Positions 44,935-53,723 of a stretch of 64,000 nt of DNA are shown here, piece by piece (positions within the stretch are counted from its first letter, which is position 1; every line of letters begins with the position of its first letter). The notes below the pieces were generated by a model that worked only from the letters and a program-made list of their open reading frames with translations, did no database searches and was not told where the DNA came from. The DNA is from Coprococcus_C sp934318045 (GTDB taxonomy: Bacteria; Bacillota; Clostridia; Lachnospirales; Lachnospiraceae), in the NCBI GenBank assembly GCA_934318045.1, contig CAKREY010000014.1, positions 1-64,000 on the forward strand, in the 5' to 3' direction. The translations under genes and the position numbers were made by a program.

Positions 44935-46294
44935 TGAAAACACCATCGTATATTTGACCGGTATGGGACCGGGAAATGCGGATTGCCTGACGTGGGAAGC
45001 GGTACAGGCATTATCGCAGGCGACCGTATGTATCGGTGCTTCCCGTATGCTTCAGATCTGGAAGAGCCTCTGTGAAGAAGATGGACGCGACGCGGAGCAG
45101 ACCTTTTATAATGCGTACAAGGCAGAAGAAATTGCAGAACTGATTCAAAATCATGTCGGAGAGACGATTGCGGTAGTATTCTCCGGGGATATCGGTTTTT
45201 ATTCCGGCGCGAAGAAGCTTTCGATGATGTTGCGAAAGACAGCGGGGAAAGTCTGCAATATGGTGGATGACACGACAGGAACAACCGAACAGATACAGGC
45301 AGATAAAACAATTTATGAGCTTTGTTATATTCCGGGACTCTCGTCTGTTCAGTATTTGTTTGATAAAATTGGCTGGGCATGGGAGGATGCAGAGCTTATA
45401 AGCAATCATGGCATCTCTGCAAATATTCCAGCGAAGGTGCTGCATCATGCGAAGGTCGGTACATTGCTTGGCGGTGAAAATCAGGTGGCAGAAGTCTGTA
45501 AGCGGCTTACCGAAGTGGGATTGGGAGAAATCGTGGTAGTCGTTGGAGAGCGGTTGTCATATCCTGATGAGAAAATTACAAAGAAATATGCCAAAAATCT
45601 ATGTGAGAATACATTTGATAAGCTGGCGGTTGCAATATTTATAAATGATCATCCGCAGCCAAGGCGTTTAGCTCCGGGAATCAAAGATGAAATGTTTATC
45701 CGGGGTAAGGTGCCGATGACGAAGGAAGAAGTGCGGATGGTTGCAATCGCAAAGCTTGGAATTCAGGAAGACACAGGACTGGTGAAATATGATCAGAACA
45801 GCGGGCAATGCATGACAAACAATCCTGCACCAGTCATTTACGATGTAGGAGCGGGAACGGGTTCAGTATCCATTGAGTTGTCACTCCTGACTGAGCAGGG
45901 AACGGTATATGCGATTGAGAAAAAGCCAGAAGCTGTGGAATTGTTGCATGCGAACCGAGAGAAGTTTCATGTGGGAAATATGGAGATCCTTGCGGGCGAA
46001 GCATCGGAAGTGATTCCAACGCTTCCTGCACCGACGCATGTATTTATCGGAGGAAATGGCGGAAATCTGTTCAAGATCATGGATCAGATCTATGCGAAAA
46101 ATCCGAACGCGCGCATTGTTCTGACTGCGGTCACATTGGAGACGCAGGCAGAAATGCTTACATTGGCAGACATAGCGAAGCGGCATAACGTGGATTTTAA
46201 TATGGTACAGATGGCGGTGACGCGCAGCCGCGAAGCTGGCCCGTATCATATGATGCAAGCACAAAATCCGGTGTGGATCGTGACGATGGGATAG
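44924..46294 (+). CDS. cbiET: Fused cobalt-precorrin-7 C5-methyltransferase and C15-methyltransferase/decarboxylase
   Basis: A 456-residue fusion equivalent to CobL. Residues 1-235 are CbiE: VYLTGMGPGNADCLTWEAV, VVFSGDIGFYSGAKKL, YIPGLSSVQYLFDKIG and SNHGI. Residues about 255-456 are CbiT: PMTKEEVRMVAIAKLGI, then YDVGAGTGSVSIELSLL (S-adenosylmethionine site), VYAIEKKPEAVELLHANREKF in two halves and FIGGNGGNLFKIMDQIY. The RBS GGAAAGGAG at 44905 is inside cbiJ. The stop falls in the first unit of a tandem repeat array. Confidence 0.96.
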   Translation: MGNNENTIVYLTGMGPGNADCLTWEAVQALSQATVCIGASRMLQIWKSLCEEDGRDAEQTFYNAYKAEEIAELIQNHVGETIAVVFSGDIGFYSGAKKLSMMLRKTAGKVCNMVDDTTGTTEQIQADKTIYELCYIPGLSSVQYLFDKIGWAWEDAELISNHGISANIPAKVLHHAKVGTLLGGENQVAEVCKRLTEVGLGEIVVVVGERLSYPDEKITKKYAKNLCENTFDKLAVAIFINDHPQPRRLAPGIKDEMFIRGKVPMTKEEVRMVAIAKLGIQEDTGLVKYDQNSGQCMTNNPAPVIYDVGAGTGSVSIELSLLTEQGTVYAIEKKPEAVELLHANREKFHVGNMEILAGEASEVIPTLPAPTHVFIGGNGGNLFKIMDQIYAKNPNARIVLTAVTLETQAEMLTLADIAKRHNVDFNMVQMAVTRSREAGPYHMMQAQNPVWIVTMG

Positions 46295-46480
46295 AAAATG
46301 TACAAGAGCGACCGGAAGAAACAATAGTATAGAAAATGCACAGGAGCGACCGGAAGAAACAATAGTATAGAAAATGCACAGAAACAGCCGAGAAGAAACA
46401 ATAGTATGGAAAATGGACAGGAACAGCTGGTAAGAATCAATGGTATAACATGTACAGTTACAGTCGGGGAGAAACAATGC
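46291..46480 (+). repeat. Five degenerate 38-39-bp tandem repeats between cbiET and cbiA
   Basis: Units begin at 46291, 46329, 46367, 46406 and 46445. The type unit begins ATAGAAAATGCACAGGAGCG and ends GGAAGAAACAATAGT. The cbiET stop lies in unit 1, and unit 5 provides the GGGGAGAAACAATG start region of cbiA. Confidence 0.88.
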
Positions 46481-47871
46481 AACACAAGAATAATATCCAG
46501 GTAAATACCCCACGTGTGATGTTCGCAGCGACGCGGAGTGGCAGCGGAAAAACAACCGTGACGTGTGGTGTGCTGGCAGCATTAAAAAAACAGAATATAA
46601 AGGTACAGGCGTATAAATGCGGTCCGGATTATATCGATCCGATGTTTCACCGGACGGTGCTCGGAATCGACACTGGAAATCTGGATACGTTCTTCGCGGG
46701 GGCTGATGCGATTGGACGCATCCTGGCGCGAGACACGAAGGATGCAGAATTGATCGTGATGGAAGGCGTCATGGGATATTACGACGGTGTTGGTGGAACA
46801 ACGACGATGGCAAGCTCTTATGAATTAAGCAAGGTTACGAAGACACCGGTCGTTCTAATCGTGGATGCGAAGGGCGCGAGTGTCACGCTTGCGGCGATCA
46901 TCCGCGGAATTATGGAATATAAGAAGGACAGCCGGATTGTAGGGGTGATATTAAACCGTGTATCACCGATGTTTTACAGCCGGATCAAGCATGTGATCGA
47001 GACGGAATGTGGGATTCCAGTGCTTGGATATCTGCCGGAAGATGCATCATTTGCGGTACCATCCAGACACCTTGGACTGCTGCAACCGGATGAAATGCAG
47101 AAGCAGAGAGACTGGGTGGAAACAGTTGCGGAAGCTGCCAGAAAAACGATTGATATTGACGGGATTCTGGAGATCGCGGCACAAGCAGAGATGTTGCAGA
47201 TACAGAAGGCGACAGGTGAGACAGAAAAAAGCAAGTTCCCAGCCGGTTATCGCATTGGCGTGGCAAGAGACGCGGCATTTTCCTTTTATTATCGGGAGAA
47301 TCTGCGCATGTTAGAGGATATGGGAGCGACACTTGTGTACTTTTCTCCGCTGACAGATGCGCATGTGTCGGAGGTGGACGCACTGATCTTTGGCGGCGGT
47401 TACCCAGAGCTTTATGCAAAGCAGTTGTACGAGAATCAGTCGATGCGTGCGTCTGTCTGGCAGGCATTGGAAGCAGGCATGCCGTGCCATGCAGAATGTG
47501 GCGGTTTCTTATATCTTGGCAAATCACTTGCCGATGCAGAGGGAAATGTATATGAGATGGTCGGTTTCTTGGATGGTGCAGGATTCCGGACAGAGCGGCT
47601 ACAGCGATTTGGGTATGTGGAGCTGGCACCGCAGGAAGCGGATGCATTTGCTGTGAATACGGTTTTGCGCGGACATGAGTTTCACTACTGGGATAGCACG
47701 GATTGTGGCGATGCCTGTTTGGCGTGGAAGCCCCTTTCCAAGCAGAAGACCTATCCGTGTATGGTGAAGAAGAAAGGAACGTTCGCCGGATTCCCACACC
47801 TGTATTACGCGGGTGCGGAGAATTTTTTCTATCATCTATTTTTAAATAGTACAGAGAATGAAAATAGATGA
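46477..47871 (+). CDS. cbiA: Cobyrinate a,c-diamide synthase
   Basis: Glutamine- and ATP-dependent amidation of cobyrinate side chains a and c. ATG 46477 follows GGGGAG; an in-frame ATG at 46450 has no RBS. 464 residues, normal size. The N-terminal P-loop ATPase domain has MFAATRSGSGKTTVTCGVL, YKCGPDYIDPMFH and EGVMGYYDG. The C-terminal class I glutaminase has GGGYPELYA, the catalytic Cys in MPCHAECGGFLYL, and His in LRGHEFHYWDS. Confidence 0.97.
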   Translation: MQHKNNIQVNTPRVMFAATRSGSGKTTVTCGVLAALKKQNIKVQAYKCGPDYIDPMFHRTVLGIDTGNLDTFFAGADAIGRILARDTKDAELIVMEGVMGYYDGVGGTTTMASSYELSKVTKTPVVLIVDAKGASVTLAAIIRGIMEYKKDSRIVGVILNRVSPMFYSRIKHVIETECGIPVLGYLPEDASFAVPSRHLGLLQPDEMQKQRDWVETVAEAARKTIDIDGILEIAAQAEMLQIQKATGETEKSKFPAGYRIGVARDAAFSFYYRENLRMLEDMGATLVYFSPLTDAHVSEVDALIFGGGYPELYAKQLYENQSMRASVWQALEAGMPCHAECGGFLYLGKSLADAEGNVYEMVGFLDGAGFRTERLQRFGYVELAPQEADAFAVNTVLRGHEFHYWDSTDCGDACLAWKPLSKQKTYPCMVKKKGTFAGFPHLYYAGAENFFYHLFLNSTENENR

Positions 47872-47928
47872 AAATAGATAATATAGTTTTTGGTTAGTAA
47901 TGAGGGAAGAGAAGAGTAAGAGGGTATT

Positions 47929-48576
47929 ATGTTAGAAGAGATACAGTTACAGCAGGTGCTGCCACAGGAAATTGAAAAACGAAGCTTCGAGATTATCACA
48001 GAGGAGCTAGGAAATGTTGAATTAGATCCGCTTCAGGCACCGATTATCAAGCGGGCAATCCATACGTCGGCGGATTTTGATTATTTGAAGAATCTGACAT
48101 TTTCTGAGCTGGCAGTGGAACAGTTCCATACGGCGATTAAAAATGGAGCCTGTATTGTCACGGATACGCAGATGGCGAAATCCGGCATCAACAAGAAAGA
48201 ACTTGCGAAATACGGTGGTGAGGTCTACTGCTTTATGAGCGATGACGACGTGGCAGAGATCGCGAAGAAACAAGGTTCCACGCGGGCAGTAGCAAGTATG
48301 GAGAAGGCGTGCATGTTAGACAAGCCGCTTATTTTCGCGATTGGAAATGCACCGACCGCGCTGGTGCGTCTGTATGAGCTGATCGACGAAGGAAAGCTGC
48401 ATCCATGCGGCATTATTGGTGTGCCGGTTGGCTTCGTGAATGTGGTGGAAGCGAAAGAACTCATCATGCGGACACCTGTGCCGTATATTGTGGCACGCGG
48501 CAGGAAGGGCGGTAGCAATATTGCCGCGGCAATCTGCAATGCGCTGTTGTATGAGCTGCGGGATATGGAGAAGTAA
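47929..48576 (+). CDS. cbiC: Cobalt-precorrin-8 methylmutase
   Basis: Moves a methyl group from C11 to C12 to form cobyrinate, 215 residues. Motifs are IEKRSFEIITEEL, KRAIHTSADFDYLKNL with the catalytic His, IVTDTQMAKSGI, and GVPVGFVNVVEAKELI plus ARGRKGGSNIAAAICNAL. Seven bases separate it from cobT. Confidence 0.97.
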   Translation: MLEEIQLQQVLPQEIEKRSFEIITEELGNVELDPLQAPIIKRAIHTSADFDYLKNLTFSELAVEQFHTAIKNGACIVTDTQMAKSGINKKELAKYGGEVYCFMSDDDVAEIAKKQGSTRAVASMEKACMLDKPLIFAIGNAPTALVRLYELIDEGKLHPCGIIGVPVGFVNVVEAKELIMRTPVPYIVARGRKGGSNIAAAICNALLYELRDMEK

Positions 48577-48582
48577 GAAATT

Positions 48583-49644
48583 ATGAATGAAACACAGCAG
48601 AAAATCTATACACAGGCAAAGGGAAAATGGGATGCAATCGCGAAGCCAATCGACAGTCTCGGCGTGTTCGAGGATATGGTTGCCAGACTTTGTGCGATTG
48701 CCGGGACAGTGAATCCCGGTGATTATAAGCGGCGGGCACTGCTGACGCTGTGCGCAGATCACGGCGTTGTGGCAGAGGGCGTGACGCAGACCGATGCCAG
48801 CGTGACAAAGGTCGTAGCGGAGAATATTGCACACGGCTGTTCCGGTGTCAATTATATGGCGCAGATGGCAGGCGTGGATGTGTATGCCGTCGATATCGGT
48901 ATGCGGGGAGAAGCATATCCGGATGCGACATTCGGTATGGGACATATGATAAACCGGAAGGTACAGGCTGGAACCGGGAATCTTGCGAAGGAACCTGCGA
49001 TGTCGATGGAAATCTGCGACCGCGCAATTGAAGCAGGAAAAGAGCTTGTACGGGAATGTAAAGAAAAAGGCTATGAGATATTAGCGGTTGGTGAGATGGG
49101 AATCGGAAATACAACTCCGACCTCTGCCCTGCTTGCGGCACTGCTTGATCTGCCAGCGGATACGGTGACCGGGCGCGGCGCCGGACTCAATAATGCCGGA
49201 CTTGCAAGAAAGGTGCAGGTGATCACGCAGGCACTTGCGCGTGTGCAGGGAACGACCGATGCGAAGCAGCTACTCGCTGAGCTTGGCGGGCTGGAGATCG
49301 CCGGGATGGTGGGCGTATTCTTAGGTGCCAGACAATATCAGATTCCGGTCGTGCTGGATGGTGCGATCACCTGTGTGGCGGCGCTCGTTGCGATGCGGAT
49401 GGAACCGGAAGTTGTGGATTATCTTCTGGCATCGCATGCGTCGGAGGAAGCGAGTGGAAGGCTGGCACTGAACGCACTCGGACTTCCGGCAGTGATACAT
49501 GGCAAGCTGTGTCTGGGCGAAGGCAGCGGCGCAATGATGTTATTTCCGCTTTTGGATATGACATTATCCATCTATAAAAACATGGGAACGTTTGATGATC
49601 TGTCAATCGAAGCATACAGCCGGGATGGAAAGCCGGAAGAATAG
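48583..49644 (+). CDS. cobT: Nicotinate-nucleotide--dimethylbenzimidazole phosphoribosyltransferase
   Basis: Activates the lower-ligand base as its alpha-riboside phosphate. 353 residues, normal length. Motifs are KPIDSLGVFEDMVARL, LCADHGVVAEGVTQ, GEMGIGNTTPTSALLAALL, GRGAGLNNAGLARK and the catalytic region HASEEASGRLALNALGL with LGEGSGAMMLFPLLDM. The lower ligand used by this organism cannot be read from the sequence. Confidence 0.97.
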   Translation: MNETQQKIYTQAKGKWDAIAKPIDSLGVFEDMVARLCAIAGTVNPGDYKRRALLTLCADHGVVAEGVTQTDASVTKVVAENIAHGCSGVNYMAQMAGVDVYAVDIGMRGEAYPDATFGMGHMINRKVQAGTGNLAKEPAMSMEICDRAIEAGKELVRECKEKGYEILAVGEMGIGNTTPTSALLAALLDLPADTVTGRGAGLNNAGLARKVQVITQALARVQGTTDAKQLLAELGGLEIAGMVGVFLGARQYQIPVVLDGAITCVAALVAMRMEPEVVDYLLASHASEEASGRLALNALGLPAVIHGKLCLGEGSGAMMLFPLLDMTLSIYKNMGTFDDLSIEAYSRDGKPEE

Positions 49645-49655
49645 GGGGGGAACGC

Positions 49656-50435
49656 ATGAAACATAGAAAGATATGGATAATTGTAGCGGGTGTAGTACTG
49701 ATTGTGGCTGGCGTACTCGGCGTTGTATTGGTAAGACAAAATTGGAATTCGAAGGATACGGGACCGCATTCGATTGAATTTACGTTTGGATTTGATGAGT
49801 TTACATTTATGAAGCATACGCTGTCCGAGGGTGACAGAATGAGTGCGATTATGATGGAGAACAATATTGGCATGGCAAACAGCGTGAATGATACAAGGGA
49901 TTATTTTGTGTACTATGCTGATAATATGAAGGCGCAGGTTCTGATGTGTCCGTATGAGATTGACGGGGATAGAAACTACAGAGCTTCCGTGTATATTGTC
50001 TCGAAAGAGAGCGAAAATGACAGAAGAATCCACATGAGCATAGATAAATCGCAGCCGGAGTATGATACATATTATAAGGGACCGATTCAGATCGGGGATT
50101 CGCTGGAGCAGGTATACGAGTATCTTCATATAGATGAGATCAAGAAATATGGAGAACTGGAGGAGAAAAATAACCGGAAATATTACACATGTGACAGTAA
50201 CCTTGGCGTTATCACGTTTCACGAAGAACCGTTTACCGGATTGCAGGAACTGGAGAAATATAAGACGCCGGAGGAATATTTGAAGACAGGAAATACGATC
50301 CAATACATTATTAATTTTGCTACATATGACCTGCAGGTTCAGGTTGATGAAAGTCTGACAGTTTCGCACATTAGTTTAGCTTATGATCCGGATCGGACGA
50401 CTACAAGCAGTGACCTTGCGGATATGGGCTTCTAA
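49656..50435 (+). CDS. Membrane-anchored protein of unknown function inside the cob operon
   Basis: A 259-residue protein with one N-terminal membrane helix (IWIIVAGVVLIVAGVLGVVLV) and an extracytoplasmic domain with mixed alpha/beta character. GGGGGG precedes ATG 49656. It lies 11 bases after cobT and 17 before cobU in the same direction, so it is very likely cotranscribed. No known cobalamin protein matches. It resembles lipoproteins and small anchored proteins common in this family of bacteria and may simply be an insertion in the operon. Confidence 0.7.
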   Translation: MKHRKIWIIVAGVVLIVAGVLGVVLVRQNWNSKDTGPHSIEFTFGFDEFTFMKHTLSEGDRMSAIMMENNIGMANSVNDTRDYFVYYADNMKAQVLMCPYEIDGDRNYRASVYIVSKESENDRRIHMSIDKSQPEYDTYYKGPIQIGDSLEQVYEYLHIDEIKKYGELEEKNNRKYYTCDSNLGVITFHEEPFTGLQELEKYKTPEEYLKTGNTIQYIINFATYDLQVQVDESLTVSHISLAYDPDRTTTSSDLADMGF

Positions 50436-50452
50436 AGAAAGGTAAATAGACG

Positions 50453-51082
50453 ATGTTACATATTGTGTATGGCGGAAGTGCCAGCGGGAAATCATCGTAT
50501 GCAGAAAGCTTCGCCATGTCCTTGCAGGGCGAAGGACGGCTGCTCTACATTGCGACGATGTATCCGTATAAATGGAATACGACGGAGATTGATCCGGAGA
50601 CGATGCAGCGGATTGAACGCCACCGCGCGATGCGTGCCGACAAAGGGTTTGATACGGTCGAATGTTACCGGCATGTGGAACATATTGTGGCGAAGCGGCA
50701 GGATGTGCTGCTGCTTGAATGTATGTCGAACCTGCTTGCAAATGAGATGTATCTGGAACAGGATAGTGATGATGGCGGACTAGCGGAAACAATGTCGGAA
50801 GTGGAGAAAGCAGGTGTCGGTATGTCAGTGACACTGTCACCGGTGAGCAAGAAAATCGTACAGGCACTCGTTGATTTATCTACGCGTGTGCAGGATGTGG
50901 TGATCGTCACCAATGATGTGTTCTCCGATGGCGGAAATCTGACCTACGATGAAAGCACGCGGGAGTATGTGAAGAATCTGGCAGACATCAACTGCACGCT
51001 TGCCAAGCAGGCGGCAACTGTGACCGAGGTGGTTTGCGGGATTCCGGTCATAGTCAAGAAAAATCACCCAATGGGGAAGTAA
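50453..51082 (+). CDS. cobU: Adenosylcobinamide kinase / adenosylcobinamide-phosphate guanylyltransferase
   Basis: Two-step enzyme of nucleotide loop assembly, 209 residues, slightly longer than usual. P-loop IVYGGSASGKSSYAES and the guanylylated His region IERHRAMRADKGFDTVE are intact, as are LLLECMSNLLANEM and VVIVTNDVF. The C-terminus ATVTEVVCGIPVIVKK is typical. AAAGG precedes ATG 50453. Confidence 0.94.
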   Translation: MLHIVYGGSASGKSSYAESFAMSLQGEGRLLYIATMYPYKWNTTEIDPETMQRIERHRAMRADKGFDTVECYRHVEHIVAKRQDVLLLECMSNLLANEMYLEQDSDDGGLAETMSEVEKAGVGMSVTLSPVSKKIVQALVDLSTRVQDVVIVTNDVFSDGGNLTYDESTREYVKNLADINCTLAKQAATVTEVVCGIPVIVKKNHPMGK

Positions 51083-51329
51083 GGTTAAGAGTAGGAATTG
51101 GGTAGAAATTGTGAATGGAAGAAAATTCCCCAATCATAATGCAGAAAAATGAGAAATCATTGGGGAGAAAATTGGAATATGAAAAACATCCCCAATTTCA
51201 GAGAAATGGGTAAGTCAAAATTGGGTAAAAAGTTTAGAATTATCAAAAAATCCCCATGTAGGAACAACAGCAAGTAGGAGAAATAAGAACAAAAAGTTCG
51301 AGTAAATTGATCAGAGGAGACAAGCAACC
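51083..51329 (+). repeat. CCCAAT/ATTGGG repeat-rich gap between cobU and cobS
   Basis: This gap contains many scattered copies and inverses of ATTGGGG / CCCCAAT, for example ATTCCCCAATCA, TCATTGGGGAG, ACATCCCCAATTTC and AAATTGGGTAAAAAG. The pattern begins inside the last codons of cobU (CACCCAATGGGGAAG). Some pairs could form hairpins. No ORF is evident. Confidence 0.75.
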
Positions 51330-52142
51330 ATGATGAAAGCAATCGCAATTGCATTTTCAACTTATTCCAAGATACCAATGCCGCATTTCAAATGGGACCC
51401 GAAAGCCTTGCAGTACAGCATGTGCGCGTTCCCGTTGGTTGGGGCTGTGATTGGCGCGGGTGAGTTCGCGATCTGGTATCTCTTTGGTTTTCTCTTGCAG
51501 TGGTCGGAAGTCTTCACAGCGGCGCTTCTTACGATATTCCCGATCCTGATCACAGGAGGCATCCACATGGATGGATTCCTAGATACCGTGGATGCGAAAT
51601 CTTCTTATAAGTCCAAGGAGGAGAAGCTGCAGATTCTGAAAGACCCACATACCGGGGCGTTTGCAATTATCCGCGGCTGTCTGTATTTCCTGATCTATTT
51701 TGGATGCATGGCAGAAGTTGTGCATGCGCTGAACAGAGAGATACAATCCGGGCCGCAGGCTGGTGCGCCGGCACACGCAATGCGGTTGATGGGCGTGTTC
51801 GCGGCAGGATTTGTGCTGGAACGTGCTTTGTCCGGACTTTCGGTACTTACATTTCAGAAAGCAAAAAAAGAAGGCATGCTGGCAGATACCGCACGCCTTG
51901 TAAATAATCGCTCGAAGGTGATCATGTTCGTATGGCTTATTGCCTGCATTGCCGCAGGCTGTGTGATACAGCCGGTTGCAGCACTTGTGGTCGCAGGCAT
52001 CGCCATACTGATTTTTTTCTATTATCGTTTCATGTCGTATCGCACCTTTGGCGGGATCACCGGCGATCTGGCTGGATATTTCCTGCAGATGTGCGAGCTC
52101 TGGATGTTAATTGGAACTGTCGTTTTGGTGCATGTTATTTAA
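51330..52142 (+). CDS. cobS: Adenosylcobinamide-GDP ribazoletransferase (cobalamin synthase)
   Basis: Integral membrane enzyme joining adenosylcobinamide-GDP with alpha-ribazole. 270 residues with the conserved N-terminus AFSTYSKIPMPHFKWD, the metal-binding GGIHMDGFLDTVDAKSSYKS region with EEKLQILKDPHTGAFAI, and FGGITGDLAGYFLQMCEL near the end. GAGGAG precedes ATG 51330. Its end overlaps the convergent lipoprotein gene by 8 bases. Confidence 0.96.
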   Translation: MMKAIAIAFSTYSKIPMPHFKWDPKALQYSMCAFPLVGAVIGAGEFAIWYLFGFLLQWSEVFTAALLTIFPILITGGIHMDGFLDTVDAKSSYKSKEEKLQILKDPHTGAFAIIRGCLYFLIYFGCMAEVVHALNREIQSGPQAGAPAHAMRLMGVFAAGFVLERALSGLSVLTFQKAKKEGMLADTARLVNNRSKVIMFVWLIACIAAGCVIQPVAALVVAGIAILIFFYYRFMSYRTFGGITGDLAGYFLQMCELWMLIGTVVLVHVI

Positions 52143-53502
52143 CAACGATGACACCACCAGTCACATAATCCTGATCGCTTATGCTAAGTCCATCAACCAT
52201 GATACCAATGCTTTCGCCGAGGGTAGATTCCGTGACATCCTGACGGAGCTGCTCCATGCGGCTGATCGTGCCTTCTACAACCTTTCCGTTTGTGAGCTGT
52301 ACATAGACAGGATCGCCTGTCTTGAATACGCCCTTATTGGTTGTGCCATTTAAGACGAGCGTATCTTCGCCGCCGAGCTGGAAGCAGTCGGTGATTGCCA
52401 TATAGACATCATTTGCAGCTTCACTGAAATCACGGTCAACATCCACATAGTTGGAAGAATCAGTTGTGCTTTCCGTTGTTTCTGCATCGGTTGTGGAAGC
52501 GGTGCTGTTGGCAGACTTGACAAGGTTCACAATCTTGTCCTCAGGTGTCAGGTATTCGACATCATCGAACAAAGCCGTTTTCTCTGCCATCAGTTCTTTC
52601 ACGATGTTTGTTCCATAGCGACCATCAAAGGTGTCTAAGAAATAGTCTTCCAGGGTTCCTTTCTGGATTGGAACGTATGTAAATCCAACTTCATTCTCCG
52701 GATATACGTAATATCCGCTTGTCTCACTGTAACGAAAAGTGTCAAAGAAGTTTACCGCAATTCCAAAATCTTCAAATTGCCAGCCAATGTACATTAGATA
52801 TGATGAGAACTGGTCATCCGATTTTTCCGGATGCAGGAACGTGTCAACGAAGTACTGGGTATTTTCTTCGGCTGACTTTTCTGCATCATAGTCATTGCCG
52901 AAACAGATATAATTTGGGGCACCAAACATGGTTGTCAGCATATCCATATAGATATATGCAGGATTCGGATCGTCGTAAAAGTTGTAGACGTCGTTGTAAG
53001 AATCCTCAGAAACCCCGAAAGCATCGTAATCTAAATATGTACTGAACAGTGACCAGAGGTTCTTGTCAAGGGCTTCGCCAATGGTCATATCGTCTTCGTC
53101 TATCATCAGCTGGGGAAGGGAGTAACTATCCTCATAGAATGATACGGAATATGCAGATTCATCCAGTGCATCCGTAAGTGGCACGCTGGCTGCGCTGTAA
53201 GGCATGCTAAAAAGCGTATCCGTCGTAACCGGGAATGTCAGTCCGTACAGACCGGCACCCTCAGGTAATTCCAGTGTCTCTTCATCGGAAAGCGCACGGC
53301 TGAACACCCATGGACAGATGGTGTAGTCGATCGTACCGGCTGCTGTTTCGCTTCCGGAATTATCGGAATTGCTTTCGCTTGTTACTGCCGGAACAGGAGT
53401 GTCCGACGTGGTATCTTCTTTCTTGCCACAACCGGTTGTCAGTGTAAGGGCGGCTGCCAGTGACAGTCCAAGTGCCAGTGCCTTTGTAAATTTTTTCTTC
53501 AT
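52135..53502 (-). CDS. Lipoprotein of unknown function
   Basis: A 455-residue exported lipoprotein. ATG 53502 (reverse) has AAAGGAGAG upstream; a longer in-frame start lacks an RBS. The signal peptide KKKFTKALALGLSLAAAL ends in the lipobox TTGCG. The mature protein is acidic, rich in Asp, Ser and Tyr, and includes a Thr/Ser/Glu-rich linker (TTDAETTESTTDSSNY). The last about 80 residues (LGGEDTLVLNGTTNKGVF then VEGTISRMEQLRQDV) look like an independent beta domain, possibly elongation-factor-like. It points against the cob genes. Two inverted repeats lie upstream. Function unknown. Confidence 0.8.
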   Translation of the reverse strand: MKKKFTKALALGLSLAAALTLTTGCGKKEDTTSDTPVPAVTSESNSDNSGSETAAGTIDYTICPWVFSRALSDEETLELPEGAGLYGLTFPVTTDTLFSMPYSAASVPLTDALDESAYSVSFYEDSYSLPQLMIDEDDMTIGEALDKNLWSLFSTYLDYDAFGVSEDSYNDVYNFYDDPNPAYIYMDMLTTMFGAPNYICFGNDYDAEKSAEENTQYFVDTFLHPEKSDDQFSSYLMYIGWQFEDFGIAVNFFDTFRYSETSGYYVYPENEVGFTYVPIQKGTLEDYFLDTFDGRYGTNIVKELMAEKTALFDDVEYLTPEDKIVNLVKSANSTASTTDAETTESTTDSSNYVDVDRDFSEAANDVYMAITDCFQLGGEDTLVLNGTTNKGVFKTGDPVYVQLTNGKVVEGTISRMEQLRQDVTESTLGESIGIMVDGLSISDQDYVTGGVIVVK

Positions 53503-53723
53503 TTTGATAGTCTCTCCTTTAAGTAAATATTTGATTTCATTTATAACAAGACACGCGTTGTGCACAGACAGAATTGTCTGCTGCACATAATCATGGATTG
53601 AATATAAATGATACGGAACAATTTTGAAATCCGTCCGTTCAATATATAGACGGACGAACAGGAGAAAAGGTTTGGATTTTTTGAAATATTTTTTAGAAAA
53701 AGGGGTTTAATTCAGACTTGTAA
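53503..53723. other. Upstream region of lipoprotein with two dyads
   Basis: Two inverted repeats are visible: around 53558-53585, CAGACA and TGTCTG flanked by GTGCA and TGCAC; and CGTCCGT (53632-53638) with ACGGACG (53650-53656). Either could be an operator for the reverse-strand lipoprotein gene. The rest is A/T-rich with nothing recognised. Confidence 0.5.

Noticed and set aside
46291..46480. CRISPR array
   Set aside because: Repeats are contiguous and degenerate with no spacers, and no cas genes are present.
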